Assembly: GCA_963805495.1 (NCBI GenBank)
Contig: CAWDUQ010000005.1
Location: 62,001-126,000, forward strand
Source of the DNA: DAHUXD01 sp963805495
GTDB lineage: Bacteria; Acidobacteriota; Thermoanaerobaculia; UBA5066; Gp7-AA6
Direction: 5' to 3'
DNA: 64,000 bases
The notes under the pieces are model-generated. The model made no database searches. It saw nothing but the letters and a program-made list of their open reading frames with translations, and had not been told where the DNA came from. Both the position numbers and the translations under genes were made by a program. This document shows, one piece after another, positions 33,596 to 42,482 of the stretch (position 1 is the stretch's first letter; each line of letters begins with the position of its first letter).

Positions 33596-34717
33596 GTGAG
33601 AACCCGCAAATGCACCGATCTCGCCCGCGTCCGCCTGGCCGCCGCCCTCGTCGCCTTCAGTTTCGCGACCGTCTCGATCGCACAGCCGGCGCCCCGCCCC
33701 CGACCGACCGACCGTGGCGAGCTCGTGGAAACCCTCTTCAAGGCCACGGCGCTCGCCGGCAACCTCCTCGGCGACCCGGTCGATCAACCCGTCTCGATCT
33801 ACCTGCCGCCCGCATACGCCTCGTCGGCGACCCGGCGATTCCCGACGATCTATCTGCTGCACGGCTTCACCGGGAAGATCCAGGACTGGACGACCGACGG
33901 GTACCAGGGAACGAAGCTGCGGGACGCCATGGACGAGCTCATCCGCGAGGGCACCGTTGCGCCGATGATCGTCGTCGTGCCGAACGGCGACAACGCCTTC
34001 CACGGCAGCTTCTACGTGAACTCGACCGCGACGGGGCGCTGGGACGACGCGATCTCGCAGGAGCTCGTGGCGTTCGTCGACGCGCGCTACCGGACGATTC
34101 GAGGCTCCCGGAGCCGCGGCGTCGCCGGACACTCGATGGGCGGCTACGGCGCGATCATGCTCGGCATGAATCATCCCGACGTCTTCGGATCGGTCTACGC
34201 CATGAGCCCGTGCTGCCTCGCATTCGAAGGCGACATCGGCAGCGCGAACCCCGCTTGGGTCAGGGTCCTGAAGCTCAAGAGCCGGGACGAGCTGCCCGCG
34301 GACCCGCAGACGCCGGTCGAGTTCTGGACGGACGTCTTCGTGGCGGTCTCCGCCGCATTCTCGCCCGACCCCGCGCGGCCGCCGTTCTACGCCGACTTCC
34401 CCTTCGAAGCGAAGGACGGCCGCCTCGTTCCGGCCGAGCCGGCCTACTCGCAATGGCGGTCGAAGATGCCGCTGTATCAGGTGGAAGCGAACCGGACCAG
34501 GCTCCTGAGCCTGCGAGGGCTCTCGATCGACGTCGGCGACCACGACGACTTTTCTCACATCCGCACGGGCAGCCGTCTCTTCTCCGACGCCCTGGCCGAG
34601 CGCGACATACCGCACATCTTCGAGATCTACGCCGACGGCGACCACGGCAACCGCATCGGCGAGCGGCTCAAGCGCGCGATGCGCTTCTTCGCGGACACGC
34701 TCGTCCAGGAGCCTTGA
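33596..34717 (+). CDS. secreted esterase D/PHB-depolymerase-like hydrolase
   Basis: 373 residues from GTG. Signal peptide ends near VSIAQPA. Alpha/beta hydrolase with TIYLLHGFTG near the oxyanion hole, nucleophile in AGHSMGGYGA and a catalytic His in YADGDHGNRIG. The match to esterase D and mycolyl-transferase-like (Esterase domain) proteins is clear; the substrate, an ester in the periplasm or outside the cell, is not. Stands alone between divergent ogt and a thioredoxin-like gene. Confidence 0.85.
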   Translation: MRTRKCTDLARVRLAAALVAFSFATVSIAQPAPRPRPTDRGELVETLFKATALAGNLLGDPVDQPVSIYLPPAYASSATRRFPTIYLLHGFTGKIQDWTTDGYQGTKLRDAMDELIREGTVAPMIVVVPNGDNAFHGSFYVNSTATGRWDDAISQELVAFVDARYRTIRGSRSRGVAGHSMGGYGAIMLGMNHPDVFGSVYAMSPCCLAFEGDIGSANPAWVRVLKLKSRDELPADPQTPVEFWTDVFVAVSAAFSPDPARPPFYADFPFEAKDGRLVPAEPAYSQWRSKMPLYQVEANRTRLLSLRGLSIDVGDHDDFSHIRTGSRLFSDALAERDIPHIFEIYADGDHGNRIGERLKRAMRFFADTLVQEP

Positions 34718-34788
34718 GCCGCCCCCTTTCCTGGAATTGATCCTTCCCTGGCCCGGTTCGGACGCGCGTACAGCGAAGGAGCTCCGCG

Positions 34789-35755
34789 ATGAAGCGTCCA
34801 CTCCCGGTGACTGCCCTGCTCGCCGCCTCCCTCGTCGCCGCAAGTGTCGTTGCCCGGCAGCCGACGTCCACCCCCGCCCCGACTCCCACGCCGCGCCCGG
34901 AGATGGTCGACCTCCGGTTCATCCGCTACAAGATCTCGGCCGGGGACCTGCCGAGCGCGGAGTCGATCCTCGAGGTCCACCGCGGCGGAGAAGGGCGAGG
35001 ACGGCGAGTACCTCCTGGGCCTCGCCTGGCTCGCCCGCGGGGCGGCGCTGACGGAGGACTGGCCGGCGGCGTCGCGCTACGCGAAGGCGGCGCGGGATCT
35101 CGCAGTCGCGAGGCTCGGCACGCCGCCCGACTGGGAGAACGCCACCGGGGCGCAGTACGCCCTCGGCACGGCAATCGAGGTCGAGGCGCAGGTCCTCGTG
35201 GCCGCGGGAAAGAAAGCGGAAGCGCTGCGGTTCCTCGACGAGAGCGCCCGCGCGCAGGAGAAGGCGCCGTACAACCTGCAGGCCCGGATCCAGAAGCGGC
35301 GCAACCAGATCGAGCTCGTCGGTCGGAAGGCGCCCGGCATCCGGGCGGAGGACCACGTCGGCCCCGAGTTCGCGGGGCTCGAGGCGTTGCGCGGGAAGCC
35401 CTCCGTCCTCTTCTTCTGGTGGCAGGCGTGCGGGGACTGCAAGGCGGAGGCAGCCGCCTTCCGGCGAACGGTCGAGAAGTACGCGCCGAAGGGCGTCGCC
35501 TTCGTCGCGCCGACGCGCTTCTACGACGACGACCGCGCCGAAGAGAAAGCCAAAATCGAAAAGGCCTGGAGCGAGCTCTACGGGCTCGCGGCGTCCGTGC
35601 CGGTCCCGATCAGCGACGAGGCCATGCGGCGCTACGGCGTCTCCGCGACCCCGACGTTCGCCTTCGTCGACCGCAACGGCATCGTCCGGCAGTACCTGCC
35701 CTACCGCATGACCGAGGAGCGCCTGTCCGAGGCGATCGACGCGCTGCTGCGCTAG
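34789..35755 (+). pseudogene. TlpA-like thioredoxin-fold protein, frame broken near codon 64
   Basis: Codons 1-64 give a signal peptide and a proline-rich linker (MKRPLPVTALLAAS...LPSAESILEVH). From about 34981 the sense continues one base later in another frame (AAEKGEDGEYLLGLAWLARGA...), running through helical repeats to a thioredoxin domain with FFWWQACGDCKAE (CGDC redox pair) and TPTFAFVDRNG. Removing one base near 34977-34984 would restore about 321 codons. It could be a sequencing error in a CG-rich stretch or a real mutation. If intact, it would be a periplasmic thiol-disulfide or resistance-type protein. Confidence 0.75.
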
Positions 35756-35762
35756 CCCCGGC

Positions 35763-36998
35763 TCACCGTACGAGCAGGCTCGCCAGCCCGAGCAGCAACC
35801 CCATACTCGCGACGTCGGTCGCCGTCGTCAGGAAGATGCTCGACGCGGTCGCGGGATCGGCGCCCAGGCGCTTCAGCGTCAGCGGGACGAGCGCGCCCGC
35901 GATGCCGCTGATCATGCAGGAGGCCGTCATCGCCATCCAGACGACCAGGCCGAGCAGCAGCGCGTGGCCGCTCGGCTGCGAACGCGCGTAGAACCACATC
36001 CCTGCGCCGGCGACGAGGCCGACGAGCGAGCCGTTCAGGAGACCGAGCATCGCTTCCTTGATCACCAGCTTCCGGGGCTTCATCGTGCGCAGCTCCCCGA
36101 GCGTCAGGCCGCGCAGCGTCACGGCGAGCGCCTGGCAGCCGGAATTCCCCGACTGGCCGGCGAGGACCGGCAGGAAGACGGCGAGGACGACGAGCCGGTC
36201 GATCGTACTCTGGAAGAATCCGACGACCGCCGCGGCGATGAAGGCCGTGAGCAGATTGAGCTGCAACCACGGGTGCCGGAAGCGGAAGCTCCGCCACCAG
36301 TGGGTCGCGACGCGCTCCTCCTTCTCGACGCCGACCATGGCACCAGCCTGGGCGCTGATCTCGTAGGCCTGGCGCTCGAAGAGGGCCTGACCGCGCACCA
36401 TGCCGACGAGACGGCCCGCGGCGTCGGTCACGGGGTAGGCCGGGAAGTGGCGGGTCACGACCGTCCGCATCGCGTCGACGAGCGACATGTCCGGCCGCAG
36501 CGAGAACGGGTCGCGCAGCATGATCTCGTTGAGTCGCTGGTCGCGGCGGGCGAAGAGAAGCTCGCGGAAGGCGAGGACACCCACGAGCCGGCCGTCGGCC
36601 TCGGTCACGAAGATGTAGGTGATGAAGGCCCTCTGCACGAGTTCGCGCAGGTCGTCGACCGCGTCTCCGACGGTCGTCTCCGGCCGGTACACGGCGAGCG
36701 GCGCCTCCATCAGGCGGCCGACGCTCGTCTCCGGGTATCCGAGGTCGACCCGCCACTGCTCTCCCCGGCCGCCGGGCGCCGCGGCGATGATCCGGTCCCG
36801 TCTCTCGACCGGAACCTGTCCGAGCACGTCCACCGCCTCGGCGGGGTTCAGGAGCGAGAGCACGCGTCCCGCGATCTCATCCGTTTCCCGGCGAAGCCGC
36901 TGCGCCGCTTCGGGCGGCGGCAGGGCGCGCAGCTCCTCGCTCAGGGACATCATGCGCGTGGCGTCGCTCAACACCTGCCGGTTGCCGGCCGATTCCAT
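35763..36998 (-). CDS. mgtE: MgtE-type magnesium transporter
   Basis: 411 residues. A shortened N-terminal domain (about 1-90), two CBS domains (MEAPLAVYRPETTVGDAVDDLRE...; MLRDPFSLRPDMSLVDAMRTV), then five membrane spans with the pore motif AGQSGNSGCQALAVTLRG and GLLNG. Mg2+ binding to the N and CBS domains normally closes the channel; a short N domain could relax that control. ATG start with GAGGAGG just upstream. It is convergent with the thioredoxin-like gene, only 7 bases apart. Confidence 0.9.
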   Translation of the reverse strand: MESAGNRQVLSDATRMMSLSEELRALPPPEAAQRLRRETDEIAGRVLSLLNPAEAVDVLGQVPVERRDRIIAAAPGGRGEQWRVDLGYPETSVGRLMEAPLAVYRPETTVGDAVDDLRELVQRAFITYIFVTEADGRLVGVLAFRELLFARRDQRLNEIMLRDPFSLRPDMSLVDAMRTVVTRHFPAYPVTDAAGRLVGMVRGQALFERQAYEISAQAGAMVGVEKEERVATHWWRSFRFRHPWLQLNLLTAFIAAAVVGFFQSTIDRLVVLAVFLPVLAGQSGNSGCQALAVTLRGLTLGELRTMKPRKLVIKEAMLGLLNGSLVGLVAGAGMWFYARSQPSGHALLLGLVVWMAMTASCMISGIAGALVPLTLKRLGADPATASSIFLTTATDVASMGLLLGLASLLVR

Positions 36999-37062
36999 GG
37001 ATCCTCCTCGCGAAGTTTGAGAGCGCGCTATTCTGCTTCAGATTCCGCGAGGCGCGAAGGAA

Positions 37063-37524
37063 TCAGTAGTGGCGGCCCTCGATCTCGGCGGCGCGTCGGA
37101 TGGCCGCCCGGATGCGCAGGTACGTGCCACAGCGGCACAGGTTGTCGTTCATCGCGGCGACGATCTCGTCGTCGCCCGGGTTGGGTGTTTTTCCCAGGAG
37201 CGCGGCGGCCTGCATGATCTGGCCGGCCTGGCAGTAACCGCACTGCGACACGTCCTCGGCGATCCAGGCCTGCTTGAGGCCTTCGGCGGCGAGGGCTTCG
37301 ATGGTGGTGACGCGGCGCCCCGCGATCGATCCAACCGGCACCTGGCACGAGCGGAAAGCCTCGCCGTCGAGGTGTACCGTGCACGCGCCGCAGACGCCGG
37401 CGCCGCAGCCGTACTTCGTGCCGGTCAGGCCGAGGCGGTCGCGCAGCACCCAGAGAAGCGGCATGTCCGAGGGCGCGTCGATCTCCCGCGGCCGGCCGTT
37501 GACGACGAGCATTGTTTTCGCCAT
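37063..37524 (-). CDS. molybdenum hydroxylase [2Fe-2S] subunit (IorA/CoxS type)
   Basis: 153 residues. Plant-type cluster cysteines Cys40, Cys45, Cys48 and Cys60 (YGCGAGVCGACTV) and the second cluster Cys95, Cys98, Cys130 and Cys132 (QCGYCQAGQ, LCRCGTY) are all present. It passes electrons from the molybdenum subunit encoded one base upstream. The gene order large-then-small is the reverse of many iorAB loci. No FAD subunit gene is adjacent, as in isoquinoline-1-oxidoreductase-like enzymes that use cytochromes. Confidence 0.9.
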   Translation of the reverse strand: MAKTMLVVNGRPREIDAPSDMPLLWVLRDRLGLTGTKYGCGAGVCGACTVHLDGEAFRSCQVPVGSIAGRRVTTIEALAAEGLKQAWIAEDVSQCGYCQAGQIMQAAALLGKTPNPGDDEIVAAMNDNLCRCGTYLRIRAAIRRAAEIEGRHY

Positions 37525-37525
37525 C

Positions 37526-39694
37526 TCAGGCTCCTTTCGCCACGTCCGGACGGACCGGCAGGCTCCGGACCCGGCGGCCCGTGGCCGCCGAGAGGGCGTT
37601 GACGACGGCCGCGACGGTCACGGGCACCGGCGGCTCCCCCATCCCGGTCGGCGCCGCGTCGCTGACGACGACGTGCGTCTCGACGCGCGGCATGTCCTGC
37701 AGGCGCAGGATCGGAAAATCGGAGTAGTTGGACTGCACGACGCGCCCGGCCTCGAGCGTGATCTCCGTCGCGAGGGCGGAGAGGGCCCAGGCGACCGCGC
37801 TCTCGACCTGGGCGCGGATACCGAGCGGGTTCACGGCGACGCCGCAGTCGACGGCGCACACGACGCGGTCGACGCGCCATGCGCCGCCCTTGTCCGCCGT
37901 CACCTCGGCCACCACCGCGGTGGGCGTGCGACCGTCGTACGAAGCGCAGGCGATCCCCCGCCCGCGTCCCGATGCGAGCGGCAGGGAGACCCGCGCTTTC
38001 TCTCCCGCGAGCGCGAGAACGGCCGAGAGGCGCGCGCGGTCGACCGGCGACCCGTCCCGGCCGCCCGCGACGGAAGCCTCGCGCTTCAGGAGCGCCACGC
38101 GCAGGTCGAAGGGATTCTTCCCCGCCGCCGCGGCCAGCTCGTCGAAGAAGCACTCGGTGGCGAAGACGTTGTGATTGTGCTGGACCCCGCGCCACGAGCC
38201 GACGCGAACCGGCGACGGGGCCTCGACCGCTTCGGCCTCGACGGCCCCGATCGCGTACGGAACGTCGTAGGCGCCGCGGAGGTCCCCGCGCACCCGCTCC
38301 TCGCCCGGCGGGCGTCCGCTCGGCCGCGGCCACATCGACACGGCGACGACGTGCCGCCACGCCGTCGGGTTCCCGGAGGCATCGAGCCCCGCGGACATCC
38401 GGTGAAGCGAGGCGGGATGAAAATCGCCCACGCGCATGTCGTCGGTGCGCGTCCACAGGACCTTGACGGGCGCCCGCGCGGCGCGCGAGACCTCGACGGC
38501 GTCGAGCACGAAGTCGGACCGGCCGCGGCGGCCGAACCCGCCGCCGAGCAGCGTCACGTGGAGCGTGACCGCCGACTCCGGGATGCCGAGCAAATTCGCC
38601 GCCTGTTCCTGCGCTCCGTTGGCGTTCTGCGTGCCTGCCCAGATCTCGCAGCGGCCGCCCCCGACGTCGGCAACCGCGCTCATCGGCTCCATCGGTGCAT
38701 GGGTCTGGTACGGGTAGAAGTACTCCGCCTCGATCCGGCGGGCGGCCGAGGCCATCGCCGCCGCGAGGTTGGAGCCGCGGGAGAGCGTGCGTCCCGGTTT
38801 CTCCATCGCCGAGCGCAGGCTCGCGAGCACTCCGGCCGAGCTCGCGGCGGCGTTCGGACCCTCGTCCCACACGATCGACGGCTGGAGCGCGTCGCGGCCC
38901 GAGAAGGCCGCCCAGGTGTCGTCGCCGACGACAACGAGGCCGGAGGAGATCGGGGCGACCAGGCGCACGCCCGGAACGGCCTTCGCCCTGGCTTCGTCCC
39001 AGCTCTTCGCCTTGCCGCCGGCGACCGGACAGTGAATGACGCTCGCGAACTTCATCCCCGGCCGCTCGACGTCGGAGGCGAAGAGCGCCTCGCCGGCCAC
39101 GATCCGGGGCGCGTCGACGCGCCGGCGGTCCTTCCCGATGACGCGCCACCGGGCCCGGGGCTTCAACGCGGGAGAGGAGGGGACGGGAAGGCGGGCGGCC
39201 GCCGCTGCGAGCTCGCCGTAGCCGAGGCTGCGTCTGGACGAAGGATGCAGGACGCGGCCGCGCTCGGCCCGGCAGGCCGAGGCCTCGACGCCCCATTTCG
39301 CGGCGGCCGCCGCGACGAGCATCTCGCGCGCCGCGGCGCCGGCGGTGCGCAGCGGCAGCCAGAGCGTGCGCGTGCTCCGGCTTCCGTAGGTCCCCATGTC
39401 CTGGAACTCGGGTCCCGGAGAGGCCTGGAAGAGCTCGACGGAATCGGGATCGACCTCGAGCTCCTCGGCGAGGATCATCGGAAGCGACGTCCGCACACCC
39501 TGTCCCATCTCCGACTTGTCGACGGTCAGAACGACCTTGCCCGACGGGTCGATTCGCACCCAGGCGTTCGGACGGAATTCCGCCCCGGCCTCCTCGGCCG
39601 CGCGCGCAAACCGCACGCCGAGGACGAGACCGCCCGCGGAAACGGCGGAGATCCGCAGGAAATCGCGCCGCGTCGCCTGGCGCACCCCGGTCAC
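37526..39694 (-). CDS. molybdenum hydroxylase large subunit (IorB type), Tat-exported
   Basis: 722 residues from GTG. Begins with a twin-arginine signal (RRDFLRISAVSAGGLVLGV), so it is exported folded. Molybdopterin-binding blocks include EMGQGVRTSLPMILAEEL, GTYGSRSTR, LLGGGFGRRG and RVGSWRGVQHNHNVFATECFFDEL; late in the sequence comes GVAVNPLGIRAQVESAVAWAL. Family members hydroxylate N-heterocycles or oxidise aldehydes; the substrate is unknown. The start overlaps the stop of the NTF2-like gene as GTGA. Confidence 0.88.
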   Translation of the reverse strand: MTGVRQATRRDFLRISAVSAGGLVLGVRFARAAEEAGAEFRPNAWVRIDPSGKVVLTVDKSEMGQGVRTSLPMILAEELEVDPDSVELFQASPGPEFQDMGTYGSRSTRTLWLPLRTAGAAAREMLVAAAAAKWGVEASACRAERGRVLHPSSRRSLGYGELAAAAARLPVPSSPALKPRARWRVIGKDRRRVDAPRIVAGEALFASDVERPGMKFASVIHCPVAGGKAKSWDEARAKAVPGVRLVAPISSGLVVVGDDTWAAFSGRDALQPSIVWDEGPNAAASSAGVLASLRSAMEKPGRTLSRGSNLAAAMASAARRIEAEYFYPYQTHAPMEPMSAVADVGGGRCEIWAGTQNANGAQEQAANLLGIPESAVTLHVTLLGGGFGRRGRSDFVLDAVEVSRAARAPVKVLWTRTDDMRVGDFHPASLHRMSAGLDASGNPTAWRHVVAVSMWPRPSGRPPGEERVRGDLRGAYDVPYAIGAVEAEAVEAPSPVRVGSWRGVQHNHNVFATECFFDELAAAAGKNPFDLRVALLKREASVAGGRDGSPVDRARLSAVLALAGEKARVSLPLASGRGRGIACASYDGRTPTAVVAEVTADKGGAWRVDRVVCAVDCGVAVNPLGIRAQVESAVAWALSALATEITLEAGRVVQSNYSDFPILRLQDMPRVETHVVVSDAAPTGMGEPPVPVTVAAVVNALSAATGRRVRSLPVRPDVAKGA

Positions 39695-40515
39695 TTCGCC
39701 GCTGTCTCCTGGAAATAGACGAAGCCGACGATCTGCCACTTTCCCTCCACCTTGAGAAGCGAAGCGTAGTCGATCCAGCGCAGACCGGGGAGCTCGTGTT
39801 CGAGCCTCGCCACGGCGGCGTCCCCTTCCGAGTCCACCATCGCGATTCGCCGGGTGACTTTCGGCGCGTCGCCTCCCGCCGCGCGGCGGACCGCCAGACG
39901 TGCTTCCCACTCCGGGGCCGAGACGCCCACCAGACGGTCGTCGAGAACCGTGTAGGTCATGGTGCGCGGGCTCGAGACGCTCGCGGCCAGGGCCCCGTCG
40001 TTCGAGTCCTGCGCCGAGAAGAGAGTCTGGAGGACCGACCGGATGGCCTCGCGGTCGGCGGCCACGACGGAGGGATCGGGGGGCGGCGCGCCGCCAGGCA
40101 CGGTTCGATGGAAAATCTTTCCGACGATCCACCAGCGACCGCCGAGCCGGGCCAGTGACATGTAGTCCTCGAAACGGTGCTTCGGGTACTCGGAGAGGAC
40201 TTTGGCGATCGCCGTGTCCCGGGTCGCGTCGACCAGAGGGATCCTCCGGGACAGCGCCCGGACCGGCGTCCTGTTCGCGTCCGAGCGAGCCCACCACTCG
40301 GGCTGGGACACGCCCTCGAGCCGGCCGTCCCTGACGAAGAACATCATGGCCGCCGGGTGGAACGCGAGGCGCAGCTGCGCCGAGCTCGACGTGTCGCCGG
40401 CCGCGAAGTAGTGGCCGATCGTCTCCTCGATCGCGGCGCGGTCGGTCGGGGCCGGCGCGGCGGCGCCGGCGGCAATCGATGCGGCCAGGAAACTCGCGAG
40501 TGCGTGGGTCAGCAT
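39691..40515 (-). CDS. secreted protein with two NTF2-like (lumazine-binding-type) domains
   Basis: 274 residues with a signal peptide ending near AAGAAAPAP. Two tandem domains of about 120 residues each repeat the same pattern: an entry helix (DRAAIEETIGHYFAAGD; DREAIRSVLQTLFSAQDS), a loop with VRDGRLEGVSQPEWWAR or LDDRLVGVSAPEWEAR, and a closing LxRLGGRWWIVGKIF or LLKVEGKWQIVGFVYF strand. Function unknown. Coupling to the hydroxylase genes suggests a periplasmic accessory or ligand carrier for that enzyme (inference). Confidence 0.75.
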   Translation of the reverse strand: MLTHALASFLAASIAAGAAAPAPTDRAAIEETIGHYFAAGDTSSSAQLRLAFHPAAMMFFVRDGRLEGVSQPEWWARSDANRTPVRALSRRIPLVDATRDTAIAKVLSEYPKHRFEDYMSLARLGGRWWIVGKIFHRTVPGGAPPPDPSVVAADREAIRSVLQTLFSAQDSNDGALAASVSSPRTMTYTVLDDRLVGVSAPEWEARLAVRRAAGGDAPKVTRRIAMVDSEGDAAVARLEHELPGLRWIDYASLLKVEGKWQIVGFVYFQETAAK

Positions 40516-40641
40516 CCCGTCCTCCTTGTCCCGCGCATCTTGAAGCGCACGGCCCACCCGCGCCCAGTACCGGAAGGCACACCTGCGACCTGTGCCTTTC
40601 GGTACGGGTCTTCGGGCCGGCGATTCCCCTAGAATTCGGGC

Positions 40642-41781
40642 GTGGGGATCACGCGCGCGCTCCGCGTCACGAGCCTGGTGACCTGGGTCGTCATCGGCGT
40701 CGCCGTGCTCGCCAAGTATTCGAAGGAGCGGAACCTGTTCTCGGACTACTGCGTCTGGGTCTGGGCCGTCGGGTTCGCCACGGGTGTGGCGGCGTCCGCG
40801 CTCGCCTGGAAGAAGCGCGACGGCCGCCGCGGGATCGTCCTCGCCCTCCTCGGCGTCGCGAGCGTCTCCGTCGTCTTCGTCAACCGCTGGTGGCCGTCGC
40901 ACCTCGGCGGGCTCCCGCTCGTGTTCATCGCCTGGGAAGCGGCCCAGATCCTGAGCCTGCGCCGGGTGGGAGTTTGGATCGCCGCGCAGACGACGGCGTT
41001 CGGCCTGCTGATGGTTCCCTTCCCCGGCAACCACCCGAAGCACGGGATCGCCCTTTCCGTCTGGCTCGCCAATACCCTGGCACTCGCCGGACTGCAGGCC
41101 TTCGCCGTGCTCGCGGCCCATCTGATGCGCCGCGAGAGCCTCGCCCGACGAGAGCTCGCGCGGGCCAACCGGGACCTCCTCGCGACGCGCGAGCTCGCGA
41201 TTCACGGCGGACGCGCCGCCGAGCGCCTGCACATCGCCCGCGAGCTCCACGACGTGCTCGGCCACCACTTGAGCGCGCTCTCGCTCAACCTCGAGGCTGC
41301 GGCGCTCGAGCGGCCCGGGCCGCCCGACGCCACGGGAGCGCTCGACACGGCGCGCGCCCTGACGCGCACGACGCTCGCCGAGGTGCGCGCGGTCGTCAGC
41401 CGCCTGCGCCACGACGACGCCACCGACCTGTCGGCCGCGCTCGCCTCGATCGCCGCCGCCATCCCGCGCCCGAGGATCCACCTCCGCGTCCCCGAGGAGC
41501 TGCCGCCCCTGGACGCCGAGCGGGCCCGCGCGATCCTGCGCTGCGCCCAGGAGTGCGTGACCAACGCGATCCGCCACGCGGGCGCCGAGAACCTCTGGAT
41601 CGAGCTCGCGCCCCTCGACGGCGGCCTCGACCTGCGCGTGCGGGACGACGGCCGGGGTGCGGAGGGGCTCGCCGAAGGAAACGGCCTCGCCGGAATGCGG
41701 GAACGCCTGGTCGCTCTCCAGGGCCGCCTGAGTCTCTCCCCCGGCCCGCCCGGATTCGAGGCCCGTGTATGGGTGCCCTGA
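40642..41781 (+). CDS. sensor histidine kinase, HisKA_3 (NarL-partner) type
   Basis: 379 residues from GTG. About six membrane spans (residues 8-160) without a large periplasmic loop, then the dimerisation domain with the phospho-acceptor His203 in RELHDVLGHHLSAL, and an ATPase domain with ECVTNAIRHAGAENL (N box) and DDGRGAEGLAEGNGLAGMRERL (G box). Sensing is probably through the membrane region. TAGAAT ends 6 bases before the GTG, so the mRNA should be leaderless. Overlaps the response regulator gene by 13 bases. Confidence 0.88.
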   Translation: MGITRALRVTSLVTWVVIGVAVLAKYSKERNLFSDYCVWVWAVGFATGVAASALAWKKRDGRRGIVLALLGVASVSVVFVNRWWPSHLGGLPLVFIAWEAAQILSLRRVGVWIAAQTTAFGLLMVPFPGNHPKHGIALSVWLANTLALAGLQAFAVLAAHLMRRESLARRELARANRDLLATRELAIHGGRAAERLHIARELHDVLGHHLSALSLNLEAAALERPGPPDATGALDTARALTRTTLAEVRAVVSRLRHDDATDLSAALASIAAAIPRPRIHLRVPEELPPLDAERARAILRCAQECVTNAIRHAGAENLWIELAPLDGGLDLRVRDDGRGAEGLAEGNGLAGMRERLVALQGRLSLSPGPPGFEARVWVP

Positions 41782-42431
41782 GCCCGCGACGGATCCGCGT
41801 CCTCCTCGTCGAAGACCAGACGATCGTCCGCGAGGGGTTGAAGAGCCTGCTGGCGTATGCGGGCGACCTCGAGGTCGCCGGCGAGGCCGGAGACGGAGAC
41901 GCCGCGCTCGCCGCCGTCGCCAGGGTCTCACCCGACGTCCTCCTCCTCGACATCCGGATGCCCGGCAAGAACGGGCTCGAGGTGCTGAGAGAGCTCTCGG
42001 CGCGCGGCCGACTTCCGCCGACCCTCGTCCTGACGACGTTCGACGACGATGCCCTCCTGCTCGAGGCGATGAAGGCCGGAGCCCGCGGTTTCCTCCTGAA
42101 GGACGTCACGTTCGAGCGCCTGACCGAAGCGATCCGCACGATCGCCTCGGGCGGCAGCCTGATCCAGCCGGGCATGACCGATCGCGCGCTCAAGAGCCTC
42201 GCCGTCGCGCCGAAGAGCTTCGAGAGCTCCGAACGCCCCGAGGCCCTCACCGGGCGAGAGCGCGAGGTGCTGCGGCTCTTCTCGGCGGGCTTCTCCAACC
42301 GCGAGATCGGCGAGGCTCTCGGGGTCGTCGAGGGAACCGTGAAGAACCATGTCCACAACATCCTGCAGAAGCTGGGTGTCCGCGACCGCAATCGCGCCAT
42401 GCTGAAAGCGATCGAGCTCGGCTACTTCTAG
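41769..42431 (+). CDS. NarL/FixJ-family response regulator
   Basis: 220 residues. Receiver domain with acidic pocket VLLVEDQ, phospho-acceptor Asp61 in LLLDIRMPG, and LKDVTFERL near its end; LuxR-type helix-turn-helix LTGREREVLRLFSAGFSNREIGEALGVVEGTVKNHVHNILQKLGVRDR. Partner of the overlapping histidine kinase. Its targets are not evident; the MlaE operon starts 51 bases downstream but has its own promoter-like box. Confidence 0.92.
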   Translation: MGALSPRRIRVLLVEDQTIVREGLKSLLAYAGDLEVAGEAGDGDAALAAVARVSPDVLLLDIRMPGKNGLEVLRELSARGRLPPTLVLTTFDDDALLLEAMKAGARGFLLKDVTFERLTEAIRTIASGGSLIQPGMTDRALKSLAVAPKSFESSERPEALTGREREVLRLFSAGFSNREIGEALGVVEGTVKNHVHNILQKLGVRDRNRAMLKAIELGYF

Positions 42432-42468
42432 ACCGGCGGGTTTTGGACCGGCGGGCGCTCCCGCGTAC

Positions 42469-42474
42469 TAAGAT
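42469..42474 (+). promoter_or_regulatory. -10-like box of the Mla operon
   Basis: TAAGAT with 8 bases between it and the mlaE ATG. Transcription starting about 7 bases downstream would give a leaderless or nearly leaderless mRNA. No ribosome site is seen. Confidence 0.45.
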
Positions 42475-42482
42475 TCGCCGCG

